Shown piece by piece: positions 34,848 to 43,984 of a DNA stretch of 64,000 bases. The notes beneath the pieces were generated by a model. The model was not told the DNA's origin, ran no database searches, and was given only the letters and a program-made list of their open reading frames with translations. The stretch comes from Lachnoanaerobaculum sanguinis (lineage in GTDB: Bacteria; Bacillota; Clostridia; Lachnospirales; Lachnospiraceae): contig NZ_BTHK01000002.1 in the NCBI RefSeq assembly GCF_033242365.1, positions 62,001-126,000 on the forward strand, given 5' to 3'. Both the position numbers and the translations under genes were made by a program. Every line of letters starts with the position of its first letter. Position 1 is the stretch's first letter.

Positions 34848-36071
34848 ATGATAGTAAAAGAAAAAAGCAATAAATTAATTCAAATACTGATGTCTGCTCT
34901 TATAGCATCGTTTTATATTTTTGGAGAAAATCCATTTGGATCAATAGTTTTATTTGTTTTAACTACAATGATATTTATAGTAATGTCAGTTGAGTATAAT
35001 TTTCGTATACCTTTTAAGATTGAAAATTTTCACATAGCTATTTTTATATTCGCATTATATTGTTTTCTTTCTGCAACATGGGCGATAAGGCCGGATTATG
35101 CAGTTGAAAAAGGATTAACAATAATAAAAATATTAGTATGTATGTCAATATTATACTCATATTATTCAGTTAGAAATAATGCGCTGGAAGAGCTAATTTC
35201 TGTACTATTTTTGGCTAGTTGTATAGTTGTATTCTATTCTTTTATTTTTTATGGAAAAGATTTAATTATAGATGCTATTCTAAGAAGTAAAAGATTAGAA
35301 AATACTTTTACTAATGTAAATTCTATAGGAATGGTAGGTGGTGTAATGATTATCATTTCTATTTTTAAATTTATTTATGATAAATCTATTTGGTATATGA
35401 TTTTTGATATTCCGGCAGTCATTTTAATTTTGGCTACAGCAAGTAGGAAAGCTTTATTAATGGTAGTTATAGGAGTATTTCTATTGTTTGTTTTCAAGAA
35501 TCTTAGTAGAAATATATTTATAACAGTTTTTTGGACTATATGTATATCATTAATTACCTTTTTATTAATACGCTGGTTAATGTCATTAGAAGCTTTCTCA
35601 GTTATAGAAAAAAGAATGGATGGTATGGTAGCGTTGTTTACAGGAAGAGGTATTGTTGACTCATCTACTTGGCTTAGATATGAATATATAAAATTAGGTT
35701 TTAAAATCTTTAAAGAAAACCCTATTTTTGGCATTGGAATGGGCAATGCACGTTTGTTTGTTTCAAGTAATTATGGACGTGATGCATATTTACATAATAA
35801 TTATGTGGAGCTATTGGCTAATGGAGGCATATTTGGATTTTTAATTTATTATTATATTTACTATCTAGTAATAAATGATTTAATAAAATATTTCAAATAT
35901 AGAGAGAAATATACAGTTGTAGTTATTATTTTAATGTTAATGCAACTTATAATGGATTATGGAAATGTAAGTTATTATTACAAAACTACTATTTTTTACT
36001 TTCTTATTTTCTATATAAGCATAAGAAAAATGAAGGAGAAAAAGAGAAGTGAGACTATTTCATTTAATTAA
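34848..36071 (+). CDS. O-antigen ligase/polymerase-like protein (Wzy candidate)
   Basis: A 407-residue protein with 10 or more hydrophobic segments and a large hydrophilic loop containing GRGIVDSSTWLRYEYIKLGF and PIFGIGMGNARLF, followed by HNNYVELLANGGIFGFLIYY, the Wzy_C/O-antigen ligase signature. It most likely polymerises repeat units outside the membrane. ATG 34848 lies seven bases after AAAGGGTGAT; GTG 34836 overlaps the site. Confidence 0.88.
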   Translation: MIVKEKSNKLIQILMSALIASFYIFGENPFGSIVLFVLTTMIFIVMSVEYNFRIPFKIENFHIAIFIFALYCFLSATWAIRPDYAVEKGLTIIKILVCMSILYSYYSVRNNALEELISVLFLASCIVVFYSFIFYGKDLIIDAILRSKRLENTFTNVNSIGMVGGVMIIISIFKFIYDKSIWYMIFDIPAVILILATASRKALLMVVIGVFLLFVFKNLSRNIFITVFWTICISLITFLLIRWLMSLEAFSVIEKRMDGMVALFTGRGIVDSSTWLRYEYIKLGFKIFKENPIFGIGMGNARLFVSSNYGRDAYLHNNYVELLANGGIFGFLIYYYIYYLVINDLIKYFKYREKYTVVVIILMLMQLIMDYGNVSYYYKTTIFYFLIFYISIRKMKEKKRSETISFN

Positions 36072-36978
36072 ATGCGGTATAAGATTTTTTTTAGATCCAC
36101 AATATAGATTTATCTATTTATCAGGCAAAGGAACATATAACAAGGTTACAGATGATGAATATTTAAGAAGAAAATTTTATGCAAAATTAGGATATAATCT
36201 AGACCTATCAAAGCCTAAGACGTTTAATGAGAAATTACAGTGGTTAAAACTATATGATAGAAATCCGGAATATATAAAAATGGTCGATAAATATGAAGTA
36301 AAAAAATATGTGGCATCAGTCATTGGAGAAAAATATATAATTCCTACAATTGCCAGTTGGGATAATGTGTATGATATAGAATGGGATAAGCTTCCAAATC
36401 AGTTTGTTCTTAAGGTTACACATGATTCTGGAGGAGTTATAATATGTAAAGATAAGAATAATTTTGATATAAGTAAGACAATTCGTATATTGAAAAAAAG
36501 TATTAAACGTGATTACTATTTGTTACATCGTGAATGGCCATATAAGGATGTAGTAAGAAGAGTAATCGCAGAAGAGTATATGTCTGATGATGGTGAAGAA
36601 CTGACAGACTATAAGTTTATGTGCTTTAATGGAGTTTGCAAATGTATTTTTACATGTAATGATAGGCATTCTAAGGATGGTTTAAAAGTAACATTCTATG
36701 ACACTAAATGGAATATAATGCCATTTAAAAGGCATTATAAGTCTCTTAGAACGCCTGAGAAAAAACCGGATAGATTAGATGAGATGATTAGACTAGCGGA
36801 GATACTATCTCAAGGGATTACATTTGTTAGGATTGATTTCTATGTTATAAAAAAAGAAATTTTTTTTGGTGAAATGACTTTCTATCCTGGAAGTGGGTTT
36901 GAAGAATTTACACCATTTAAATGGGATAAAATATTGGGAAGTTGGATAGACTTATCAAATATAAAGGGTGTTCAATAA
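36049..36978 (+). CDS. TupA-like ATP-grasp protein
   Basis: A 309-residue protein of the ATPgrasp_TupA family, seen in polysaccharide and teichuronopeptide loci. Visible features: PKTFNEKLQWLKLYDRNP (about 57-74), DKYEVKKYVASVIGEKYIIP, LKVTHDSGGVIICKD, EEYM..GEELTDYKFMCFNG and the Mg site VRIDFYVIKKEIFFGEMTFYP. The family is thought to ligate amino acids or sugars to the polymer. Start GTG 36049 is ten bases after AAGGAG and overlaps the polymerase gene by 23 bases. Confidence 0.85.
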   Translation: MRLFHLIKCGIRFFLDPQYRFIYLSGKGTYNKVTDDEYLRRKFYAKLGYNLDLSKPKTFNEKLQWLKLYDRNPEYIKMVDKYEVKKYVASVIGEKYIIPTIASWDNVYDIEWDKLPNQFVLKVTHDSGGVIICKDKNNFDISKTIRILKKSIKRDYYLLHREWPYKDVVRRVIAEEYMSDDGEELTDYKFMCFNGVCKCIFTCNDRHSKDGLKVTFYDTKWNIMPFKRHYKSLRTPEKKPDRLDEMIRLAEILSQGITFVRIDFYVIKKEIFFGEMTFYPGSGFEEFTPFKWDKILGSWIDLSNIKGVQ

Positions 36979-37022
36979 GAAATCAATATAGTTTATGTAT
37001 TATAGGATAACAGGAATATATA

Positions 37023-38552
37023 ATGATTGGAATAAAACAGGATGGATATTTGAGAAAGAAAAAGCTGGCTAAAAATACAGTTTCTTCATTAGTATTTAGA
37101 ATAACTACAATTATATGTGGGTTTATTGTACCTAGACTAATATTAAATAGTTATGGATCAGAAATCAATGGACTGATTAATTCTATTATGCAATTTTTAG
37201 GTATTATTGCATTCTTAGAATTAGGAGTTGGAGCAGTTGTTCAATCATCTTTGTATAAACCGCTTTCAGTTAATGATAATGATGGTGTAAGTAGTATTGT
37301 CGTTTCCGGACAGAAATTTTTTTCTAAAATTGCCGGTATATTGCTTGTGTATGTAATTTTGTTGATACTTTTCTATAATATCATTGCTAAACAGAGTTTT
37401 GGATTTATATTTACAGGAACACTCATATTAGTTATTAGTATAAGTTCATTTGCACAATACTATTTTGGGATAATTAGTAGTTTATTACTTATTGCAGACC
37501 AAAGAGGATATGTGTCTTACAATATACAAACCCTTACGTTAGTATTAAATACACTATTCTGTTATATATTGATAAGACTTGGAGCTTCTATTCATATTGT
37601 AAAGTTGATTACATCTATAATATATGCTATTAGACCGGCATTTCTTGCAATTTATATTAAGAAAAATTATAAGATAAATTGGAAGATTAAATATTATGAA
37701 GAACCGATTAAACAAAAATGGAACGGAGTTTCACAGCATATTGCGTCTGTAGTCTTAGACAGTACAGACAGCATTGTTTTAACAATATTTGATGGGTTAA
37801 AAGCAGTATCTGTATATTCAATTTATAATATTATAGTATCAGGTATAAAGCAGTTAATTCTTGCAACGACAAGCGGAATACAGTCGGTAGTGGGAGAGTT
37901 ATGGGCTAAACAAGAACTGGATGAATTAAGGGGATTTTTTGGTTGGATAGAGTGGATTATTCATACAGGTACAATATTTATATTTAGTATTACAGCAATT
38001 GTTATTCTACCATTTATTAAATTATATACATATGGCGTTAGAGATATTAATTATATTCAACCAATATTTGCGGTATTAATAATAATGGCAAATGCGGGAC
38101 ACTGTTTACGTCTGCCATATAATATCATGATATTAGCAGGTGGACACTATAAGCAGACGCAAAAGTGTTATATAACAGCTGCAATTATAAATGTTACTAT
38201 TTCAATTGTCACAGTAAAAATTTTTGGGCTTATAGGTGTTGCAATAGGAACTTTAGTTGCAATGTTATACCAAACAATCTGGATGGCAATATATGATTCT
38301 AAAAATTTAATCTGCTGGCCAATAAAATACTTTATTAAACAAGTTGCTGTAGACATAATTATTATTGTGTGTTCGTTTGTATTTGCTTCTTATGTTAAAA
38401 TTAAGGTCAATGGTTGGTTTGAATGGGTTGTATACGCAATAATAATAACAACTATAGAAGTACCAATAGTTATAGCAATAAATACAATGTTTTATAATAA
38501 ATATATAAAATATCTAATGAGTAAAATAATAGATTTATTTATAAAGAGGTGA
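37023..38552 (+). CDS. Polysaccharide flippase (Wzx-like)
   Basis: A 509-residue protein with 12-14 membrane segments of the MATE/MOP flippase type (polysaccharide biosynthesis family). The start LAKNTVSSLVFRITTIICGFIVPRLIL is characteristic. It moves lipid-linked repeats across the membrane. AGGAA precedes the ATG; it ends four bases inside the start region of the next gene. Confidence 0.9.
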   Translation: MIGIKQDGYLRKKKLAKNTVSSLVFRITTIICGFIVPRLILNSYGSEINGLINSIMQFLGIIAFLELGVGAVVQSSLYKPLSVNDNDGVSSIVVSGQKFFSKIAGILLVYVILLILFYNIIAKQSFGFIFTGTLILVISISSFAQYYFGIISSLLLIADQRGYVSYNIQTLTLVLNTLFCYILIRLGASIHIVKLITSIIYAIRPAFLAIYIKKNYKINWKIKYYEEPIKQKWNGVSQHIASVVLDSTDSIVLTIFDGLKAVSVYSIYNIIVSGIKQLILATTSGIQSVVGELWAKQELDELRGFFGWIEWIIHTGTIFIFSITAIVILPFIKLYTYGVRDINYIQPIFAVLIIMANAGHCLRLPYNIMILAGGHYKQTQKCYITAAIINVTISIVTVKIFGLIGVAIGTLVAMLYQTIWMAIYDSKNLICWPIKYFIKQVAVDIIIIVCSFVFASYVKIKVNGWFEWVVYAIIITTIEVPIVIAINTMFYNKYIKYLMSKIIDLFIKR

Positions 38553-38554
38553 AT

Positions 38555-39073
38555 ATGGTTAATGAAAGTAGGTTTCAATCGGATCGTGTAAGATATAATT
38601 CATTAAGAGAAATGCCTAAATTTCAAAAGTGGATGAGGAAATATCAAGACACAAATAATGTGATTTTTAAAATGATATATAAAGTACTATTTGTATATTA
38701 TAGGAATAAAAATTGTGTAGATATCTCAGCAGATACAAATATTGGTGGAGGGTTATATATTGGTCATCCATATTGTATAGTAATTAATCCCAAAGCTATA
38801 ATTGGTAAAAATTGTAATATACATAAGAATGTCACAATAGGGCAAGAAAATAGAGGGAAAAGAAAGGGCATTCCGATAATAGGTAATAACGTTTGGATAG
38901 GAGTAAATGCGACTATCGTTGGTAAAATTGTTATAGGTGATGATGTTTTAATTGCGCCAAATTCCTATGTTAATTTTGATATTCCATCACATTCAATTGT
39001 TATGGGGAATCCCGGAATTATAATTCCAAAAGAAGATGCAACAAGTTGTTATATTAACAATACTATGGGGTAA
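38555..39073 (+). CDS. Hexapeptide-repeat acetyltransferase (CysE/LbH family)
   Basis: A 172-residue left-handed beta-helix protein: IGGGLYIGHPYCIVINPKA, IGKNCNIHKNVTIG, IGNNVWIGVNATIVG and IGDDVLIAPNSYV repeats (about 66-145). It is close to serine acetyltransferase but lacks its N-terminal domain, and in this locus probably O-acetylates the polysaccharide. ATG 38555 follows GAGGTGA; GTG 38549 is part of that site. Confidence 0.88.
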   Translation: MVNESRFQSDRVRYNSLREMPKFQKWMRKYQDTNNVIFKMIYKVLFVYYRNKNCVDISADTNIGGGLYIGHPYCIVINPKAIIGKNCNIHKNVTIGQENRGKRKGIPIIGNNVWIGVNATIVGKIVIGDDVLIAPNSYVNFDIPSHSIVMGNPGIIIPKEDATSCYINNTMG

Positions 39074-39077
39074 TTTA

Positions 39078-40169
39078 ATGAAATTAAATAACGTTATTTT
39101 AAATAATAAGACTATTCTGGTCACAGGCTCATCAGGTTTTATAGGTAGTAACTTAGTTATTGAACTGTTAAGAACCCAACCTTCAATTCATATCATAGGA
39201 ATTGACAATATGAATGACTATTATGATATTTCTATAAAAGAATGGCGATTACAGCAGATTGAAAAAGTATCTTTAGAACATACAGATTCAAAATGGACAT
39301 TTATAAAGGGGAATATAGCTGATAAAGAACTTATTAATAGAGTATTTGCTGAATATAAGCCTTCGGTAGTTGTAAATCTGGCTGCACAAGCAGGAGTTCG
39401 ATATTCTATTACAAATCCGGATGCATATATAGAGAGTAATATTATAGGCTTTTATAATATTTTAGAGGCATGTCGTCATTCATATGACAATGACGAAAGA
39501 GGAGTGGAACACTTAGTTTATGCCTCTTCATCATCAGTATACGGATCAAATAAAAAAGTTCCTTATTCCACAGATGATAAAGTAGATAATCCTGTTTCAC
39601 TTTATGCTGCTACAAAGAAGTCAAATGAATTATTGGCTCATTCATACAGCAAACTCTACAATATACCGTCAACAGGACTTAGATTCTTTACTGTATACGG
39701 ACCGGCAGGAAGACCTGATATGGCATACTTTGGATTTACTGATAAATTGCTTGCAGGTAAGACAATAGAGATATTTAATTTTGGTAACTGCAAAAGAGAT
39801 TTTACATATGTAGATGACATAGTAGAAGGTGTAAAGAGGGTTATGCAGGCTGCACCTGAAAGGAAAAATGGAGAAGACGGTTTACCTATACCTCCTTATT
39901 CAGTTTACAATATTGGAAATAATCAACCGGAAAATCTACTTGATTTTGTAGATATATTACAGCAAGAGTTGGTTAGCGCAGGAGTATTACCGGTTGATTA
40001 TGATTTTGAAAGTCATAAAAAGCTTGTGGAGATGCAACCGGGTGATGTACCGATTACATTTGCGGATACAAGTGCTTTAGAGAAAGACTTTGGATTTAAG
40101 CCACATACAAGTTTAAGAAATGGACTTAGAAAGTTTGCACATTGGTATAAGGATTTTTATGAAATATAA
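39078..40169 (+). CDS. NAD-dependent epimerase, UDP-glucuronate 4-epimerase type
   Basis: A 363-residue extended SDR enzyme: GSSGFIGSNL (about 16-25), AAQAGVRYSI, ASSSSVYGSNKKVP, YAATKKSNE (catalytic Tyr/Lys) and RFFTVYGPAGRPDMAYF, the last typical of UDP-GlcA/UDP-GalA 4-epimerases. With the UDP-sugar dehydrogenase next, it would make UDP-GalA for the polymer. ATG 39078 follows GGGG by seven bases; in-frame codons back to 39036 lie in the acetyltransferase. Confidence 0.9.
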   Translation: MKLNNVILNNKTILVTGSSGFIGSNLVIELLRTQPSIHIIGIDNMNDYYDISIKEWRLQQIEKVSLEHTDSKWTFIKGNIADKELINRVFAEYKPSVVVNLAAQAGVRYSITNPDAYIESNIIGFYNILEACRHSYDNDERGVEHLVYASSSSVYGSNKKVPYSTDDKVDNPVSLYAATKKSNELLAHSYSKLYNIPSTGLRFFTVYGPAGRPDMAYFGFTDKLLAGKTIEIFNFGNCKRDFTYVDDIVEGVKRVMQAAPERKNGEDGLPIPPYSVYNIGNNQPENLLDFVDILQQELVSAGVLPVDYDFESHKKLVEMQPGDVPITFADTSALEKDFGFKPHTSLRNGLRKFAHWYKDFYEI

Positions 40170-40184
40170 TCTTAGGAGGGGCAT

Positions 40185-41423
40185 ATGAAAATAGCAATAG
40201 CAGGTACAGGATATGTGGGGTTGTCAATCGCCACTTTATTGGCACAGAATAATGAAGTGGTGGCGGTGGATATTATTCCTGAAAAGGTAGAGAAGATAAA
40301 CAAAAGAATAAGTCCAATTCAGGATGAGTATATTGAGAAGTATTTTAAAGAAAAAGAACTTAATTTGCTTGCTACTTTGGACACGAAGCTTGCTTACAGT
40401 GATGCCGATTTTGTTGTGGTGGCGGCACCGACAAACTACGATACACAGAAGAATTTTTTTGACACATCGGCAATAGAGGATGTGGTTACAGAGGTTATAA
40501 AGTATAACCCTGATGCTGTTATAATCATTAAATCGACGATTCCTGTAGGTTATACGGAAAGTATCAGAAGTAAATTTCACTGTGACAATATTATTTTTTC
40601 TCCGGAGTTTTTGAGAGAGTCAAAGGCACTTTATGACAATCTTTATCCTTCAAGAATTATTGTGGGGACAGATACTATGAATGCAAGGCTTATGAAAGCT
40701 GCATCTAAATTTGCAAATCTTTTAAAAGAAGGTGCACTCAAAGATGATATAGAAATATTGATTATGGGTGTTGCAGAGGCGGAGGCTGTGAAGCTTTTTG
40801 CAAATACATATCTTGCACTTAGAGTATCTTATTTTAATGAGCTTGATACTTATGCAGAGATGAAAGGACTTAATACCAAGGAAATTATAAGAGGTGTTTG
40901 TCTGGATCCTAGAGTCGGAGAGCATTATAATAATCCGTCTTTTGGATATGGTGGTTATTGTCTGCCAAAGGACACCAAGCAGCTATTGGCAAATTATGAA
41001 GACGTGCCACAAAATATGATTTCCGCTATAGTAGAATCCAATAAGACAAGAAAGGACTTTATCGCTGATAAGGTATTACAGAAGGCAGGGTATTATAACT
41101 ATGGTGAAGGAAGTGCCTATGATCCGACTATGGAAAAAGAGGTTGTTATAGGTGTATACAGACTTACAATGAAATCAAATTCTGATAATTTCAGACAGTC
41201 TTCTATTCAGGGTGTTATAAAGAGAATCAAAGCAAAGGGAGCAAAGGTTGTAATATATGAGCCTACTCTTGATGATAATACTACATTCTTTGGAAGCAGA
41301 GTTATAAATAATATTGATATTTTTAAAGAAAACAGCGATGCAATAATTGCAAATAGATATGATGATTGCCTGGAAGACGTGAAAGAAAAGGTATATACAA
41401 GGGATCTGTTTGGAAGGGATTAG
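40185..41423 (+). CDS. ugd: UDP-glucose/nucleotide-sugar 6-dehydrogenase
   Basis: A 412-residue enzyme of the UDP-glucose/GDP-mannose dehydrogenase family, oxidising UDP-glucose to UDP-glucuronate. IAGTGYVGLSIATLLA (4-19), KSTIPVGYT, FSPEFLRESKA and the catalytic cysteine in GYGGYCLPKDT (about C263) are present. GGAGGGG lies before the ATG. Last gene of the polysaccharide operon; codon use is back to that of the conserved first half. Confidence 0.95.
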   Translation: MKIAIAGTGYVGLSIATLLAQNNEVVAVDIIPEKVEKINKRISPIQDEYIEKYFKEKELNLLATLDTKLAYSDADFVVVAAPTNYDTQKNFFDTSAIEDVVTEVIKYNPDAVIIIKSTIPVGYTESIRSKFHCDNIIFSPEFLRESKALYDNLYPSRIIVGTDTMNARLMKAASKFANLLKEGALKDDIEILIMGVAEAEAVKLFANTYLALRVSYFNELDTYAEMKGLNTKEIIRGVCLDPRVGEHYNNPSFGYGGYCLPKDTKQLLANYEDVPQNMISAIVESNKTRKDFIADKVLQKAGYYNYGEGSAYDPTMEKEVVIGVYRLTMKSNSDNFRQSSIQGVIKRIKAKGAKVVIYEPTLDDNTTFFGSRVINNIDIFKENSDAIIANRYDDCLEDVKEKVYTRDLFGRD

Positions 41424-41504
41424 TATTTAAAATATTGAATAAAGAAAAGGACATCTGGTTTGAAAAAAAGCAATGAATACCCAAAAGTAGTTTTATTTTT
41501 ATGA

Positions 41505-41633
41505 AATATCAATGATACTGGAAAAGAAAAATTTGGACGGAATAACTATAATGAGCTTGAGGAAGATTATGAAAGAGAGGGTGATGTAGAAGGCTTGGGA
41601 GAAACACCGGAAGAACATTTATATTTATCATGA
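41505..41633 (+). pseudogene. Degenerate coding remnant
   Basis: A 42-codon open stretch without start, encoding an acidic tail (NNYNELEEDYEREGDVEGLG, then ETPEEHLYLS) before TGA. I do not recognise the family; it looks like the end of a mobile-element protein left after deletion. It touches the next remnant. Confidence 0.4.
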
Positions 41634-42073
41634 ATTGCAAGGATAATAAGCAAATCTTTGAAGAATGGAACAGCAAATCATTATTCAAAGACAGCTTCTA
41701 TAATTCACATAAAGAACAGATAGACAAGTATAAAAGGGCAAGGGTAATTCTTGAAAAAATAACAGTCTCATCAGCTATTAAATCTAAAAATTGGCAAAGG
41801 GATATACAAAGTCTTGAAATTGAAATTACTAAGCTAAATAAACAAGCTCAATCTATTAAGGAAGAATACGAAAATATCAATCATATCAAATATGCAGCTA
41901 AGACTGTAAATGATGATTATGGTATCGACTTATCTATTGAGATTGACAAGGCGATTAAGAGAGGAGAAAAGCCAAGTGTAATTGAACAGATTAAGAAGTA
42001 TCAAGAGCAGCAGGAAAAATATGAGCAGAGGAAAGGAAAAACAAAAGATTATTATAGGAGTGAGGAAAGGTAG
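41630..42073 (+). pseudogene. Relaxase-like C-terminal remnant
   Basis: A 147-codon frame without a good ribosome binding site, encoding a charged coiled-coil protein: EQIDKYKRARVILEKIT, then KNWQRDIQSLEIEITKLNKQ and a tail of Lys/Glu/Gln-rich helix. It resembles the C-terminal part of MobA/MobL- or VirD2-type relaxases of Lachnospiraceae integrative elements, with the catalytic N-terminal domain missing. A shifted frame (to about 42215, ending VPLPLKVEH) follows. I treat the whole as decay of a mobilisation gene. Confidence 0.5.
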
Positions 42074-42221
42074 TGATTTTTTGAAGAAATCGGGTATAAT
42101 ATCAATGACAACAGAATATCGTTTAGGAAATTGCAGATTTGATATTTCTAAAAATATTGGCTATGCTTTGGTCGATAAAGAGGGTGTCCCGCTACCGTTA
42201 AAGGTGGAGCATTAAAGCAAG

Positions 42222-42249
42222 CAGAGAGGATAAAACCTCTCTGTTTTTT
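42222..42249 (+). terminator. Intrinsic terminator in the mobile remnant
   Basis: Perfect CAGAGAGG/CCTCTCTG stem, six-base loop, TTTTTT tail. Confidence 0.85.
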
Positions 42250-42383
42250 AGGAGAAAGAAATATTATCTATATTGGATATTAAGAAAGGTGTTTTTAGAG
42301 TGTTAAAGCTCAGATATATGCCTAAGATAAAAGACAAGCCTTAAAACACATTTCACCACTTAATAAAACAAAAACAGTCAATG

Positions 42384-42415
42384 CGATTAGAAAGTAAAAA
42401 TCTAATCGTTTTTTT
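42384..42415 (+). terminator. Terminator upstream of fic (copy 1 of a duplicated hairpin)
   Basis: CGATTAGA pairs with TCTAATCG around AAGTAAAAA, then TTTTTTT. It is nearly identical to the hairpin at 43724-43759 on the other side of fic. The 464-base gap 42074-42537 otherwise holds only remnants, the terminator at 42222 and the fic promoter. Confidence 0.85.
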
Positions 42416-42425
42416 AGTGAAATAG

Positions 42426-42513
42426 GGTTTACTTAGAGAACTTTCAAAGAATATAAGTAAAATATGCACTTGAAAATTTTACTTAAAACGGTTATGCTTA
42501 TTCTAAGTAAAAT
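42426..42513. promoter_or_regulatory. fic promoter with repeated TAAGTAAAAT operators
   Basis: A promoter TTGAAA (42470-42475), 17 bases, TATGCT (42493-42498) is surrounded by copies of one motif: TAAGTAAAAT at 42454-42463 and 42504-42513, its inverse ATTTTACTTA at 42476-42485, and a related GTTTACTTA at 42427. One copy lies in the spacer, one upstream and one downstream, which suits a repressor, possibly the winged-helix tail of the Fic protein itself. Confidence 0.6.
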
Positions 42514-42537
42514 AGATTTGACTTAGGGGGTGATATT

Positions 42538-43686
42538 TTGAGATTAGAAAATAATAGAGCCGGAGAATTAAAGAAAATGCAAAGCGATTACGAATGCTTT
42601 GTTCCGCATAATTTAAAAGATATAAAATTAAATCTTGATAGTGAAATAAATGCTTTAATCAATAAAGCATATTTATTACTGGGAAGATTAGATGGCATGG
42701 CAATAACTTTACCGGATATTGATCTTTTTGTATCTATGTATGTTCAAAAAGAGGCTGTTATAAGTTCTCAAATAGAGGGGACACAAGCCTCTCTTGTTGA
42801 TGTACTGCAAAAAGATAAGGGAAATGAAAAGATAAAAGATACTGAAGAAATTGTAAACTATATCAAAGCGACTCATTACGCATTTAAAAGACTAAATGAA
42901 TTACCCTTATGTATGAGATTGATTAAAGAAACCCACTCGGTTCTCTTGTCTAATGTTAGAGGAGAAGAAAAAATGCCGGGTGAATTTAGAAAATCACAAA
43001 ACTGGATTGGACACGCAGGTTCGACTTTAAAAAATGCAAGTTTCATTCCGCCTGCACCTGATGAGATGGATATTTGCTTGAGTGATTTAGAAAAATATAT
43101 ACATGAAGATAGTGATATTTCAAACTTAATAAAGATAGCTCTAATCCACTATCAATTTGAAACGATACATCCATTTTTAGATGGTAACGGAAGAATGGGT
43201 AGACTACTCATAATATTATACTTAAGAGAGCAAGGCTTGATTGAATACCCTGTTCTTTATTTGAGCTATTTTTTCAAGAAAAATAGGAATAAATATTATG
43301 AACTTCTCAATAACATTCGTATTAAGGGGGAATTTGAAGAATGGATTAAATTTTTTATAGATGGAATTTGTGAAATATCTGAGGATGCAATCACTTCCAT
43401 CCAAAAGATTGTTGAGCTTAAGAAGAATGATATAGAGAAAATTCGACAGTTTTCAAGTGGTAATATTTCAAATCTTCTTTTAGTATATGAATATCTATTG
43501 AAACACCCTTTTGTAGAATCGGAGGATATTAAAAATTTAGCGAGCGTTAGTAAGCCTACTGTCAATAAACTTTTGGAGAATTTAATGGATATGGAAATAT
43601 TAGAGCTTGTAGAGGATAAAAAAAGGTACAGACAATATGTATATAAAAAATATGTAGACATTCTTTCAGAGGGAACAATATTGTAA
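42538..43686 (+). CDS. Class II Fic-domain protein with C-terminal winged helix
   Basis: A 382-residue Fic protein, a family that transfers AMP to target proteins. The active site HPFLDGNGRMGR is at 211-222, and the N-terminal inhibitory motif SSQIEG (S76, E80, G81) matches the (S/T)xxxE(G/N) of self-inhibited class II Fic proteins. A winged-helix-like C-terminal region (about 310-382, ASVSKPTVNKLLENLMDMEI) could bind DNA. Start is TTG 42538 directly after AGGGGGTGAT. It lies between mobile-element remnants, flanked by duplicated terminators. Fic proteins of this form are often encoded alone. Confidence 0.93.
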   Translation: MRLENNRAGELKKMQSDYECFVPHNLKDIKLNLDSEINALINKAYLLLGRLDGMAITLPDIDLFVSMYVQKEAVISSQIEGTQASLVDVLQKDKGNEKIKDTEEIVNYIKATHYAFKRLNELPLCMRLIKETHSVLLSNVRGEEKMPGEFRKSQNWIGHAGSTLKNASFIPPAPDEMDICLSDLEKYIHEDSDISNLIKIALIHYQFETIHPFLDGNGRMGRLLIILYLREQGLIEYPVLYLSYFFKKNRNKYYELLNNIRIKGEFEEWIKFFIDGICEISEDAITSIQKIVELKKNDIEKIRQFSSGNISNLLLVYEYLLKHPFVESEDIKNLASVSKPTVNKLLENLMDMEILELVEDKKRYRQYVYKKYVDILSEGTIL

Positions 43687-43723
43687 AAATAAGAATTTAA
43701 TAGCAGAAATAAAAATATTTGAG

Positions 43724-43759
43724 GCGATTGGAAAAGTAAAAAATCTAATCGCTTTTTTT
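43724..43759 (+). terminator. Terminator after fic (copy 2 of the duplicated hairpin)
   Basis: GCGATTGG pairs with CTAATCGC around AAAAGTAAAAAAT, followed by TTTTTTT. Arms, loop and tail match the copy at 42384-42415. Confidence 0.85.
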
Positions 43760-43782
43760 ATTGCAATGAAAGGAGAGTACAG

Positions 43783-43953
43783 ATGACAGATGAGAAAAAC
43801 AAAGTTGAAAACACATTCAGTAAAAAAATAGGAAAAACAAACTATAAAGTTACAGTACATTTCAGTGAAACCAGTGATGAAACAATTACAGATAAAATAA
43901 ATAGACTTATTCAGAAAGAATGTGAAGATATGAGTTACCAAAAAGATAAATAA
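43783..43953 (+). CDS. tnpW: TnpW-family transposon protein
   Basis: A 56-residue protein matching the small TnpW family of Tn4451-like and related Firmicutes elements: KVENTFSKKIGKTNYKVTVHF followed by an amphipathic helix DKINRLIQKECED is the family pattern. Its function is unknown. AAGGAGAG precedes ATG 43783, so it may still be expressed. It lies just after the fic terminator and before a topB fragment, marking a decayed mobile element. Confidence 0.8.
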   Translation: MTDEKNKVENTFSKKIGKTNYKVTVHFSETSDETITDKINRLIQKECEDMSYQKDK

Positions 43954-43984
43954 ATTTCTTAACTACCCTTGACAAAAGCTATCA

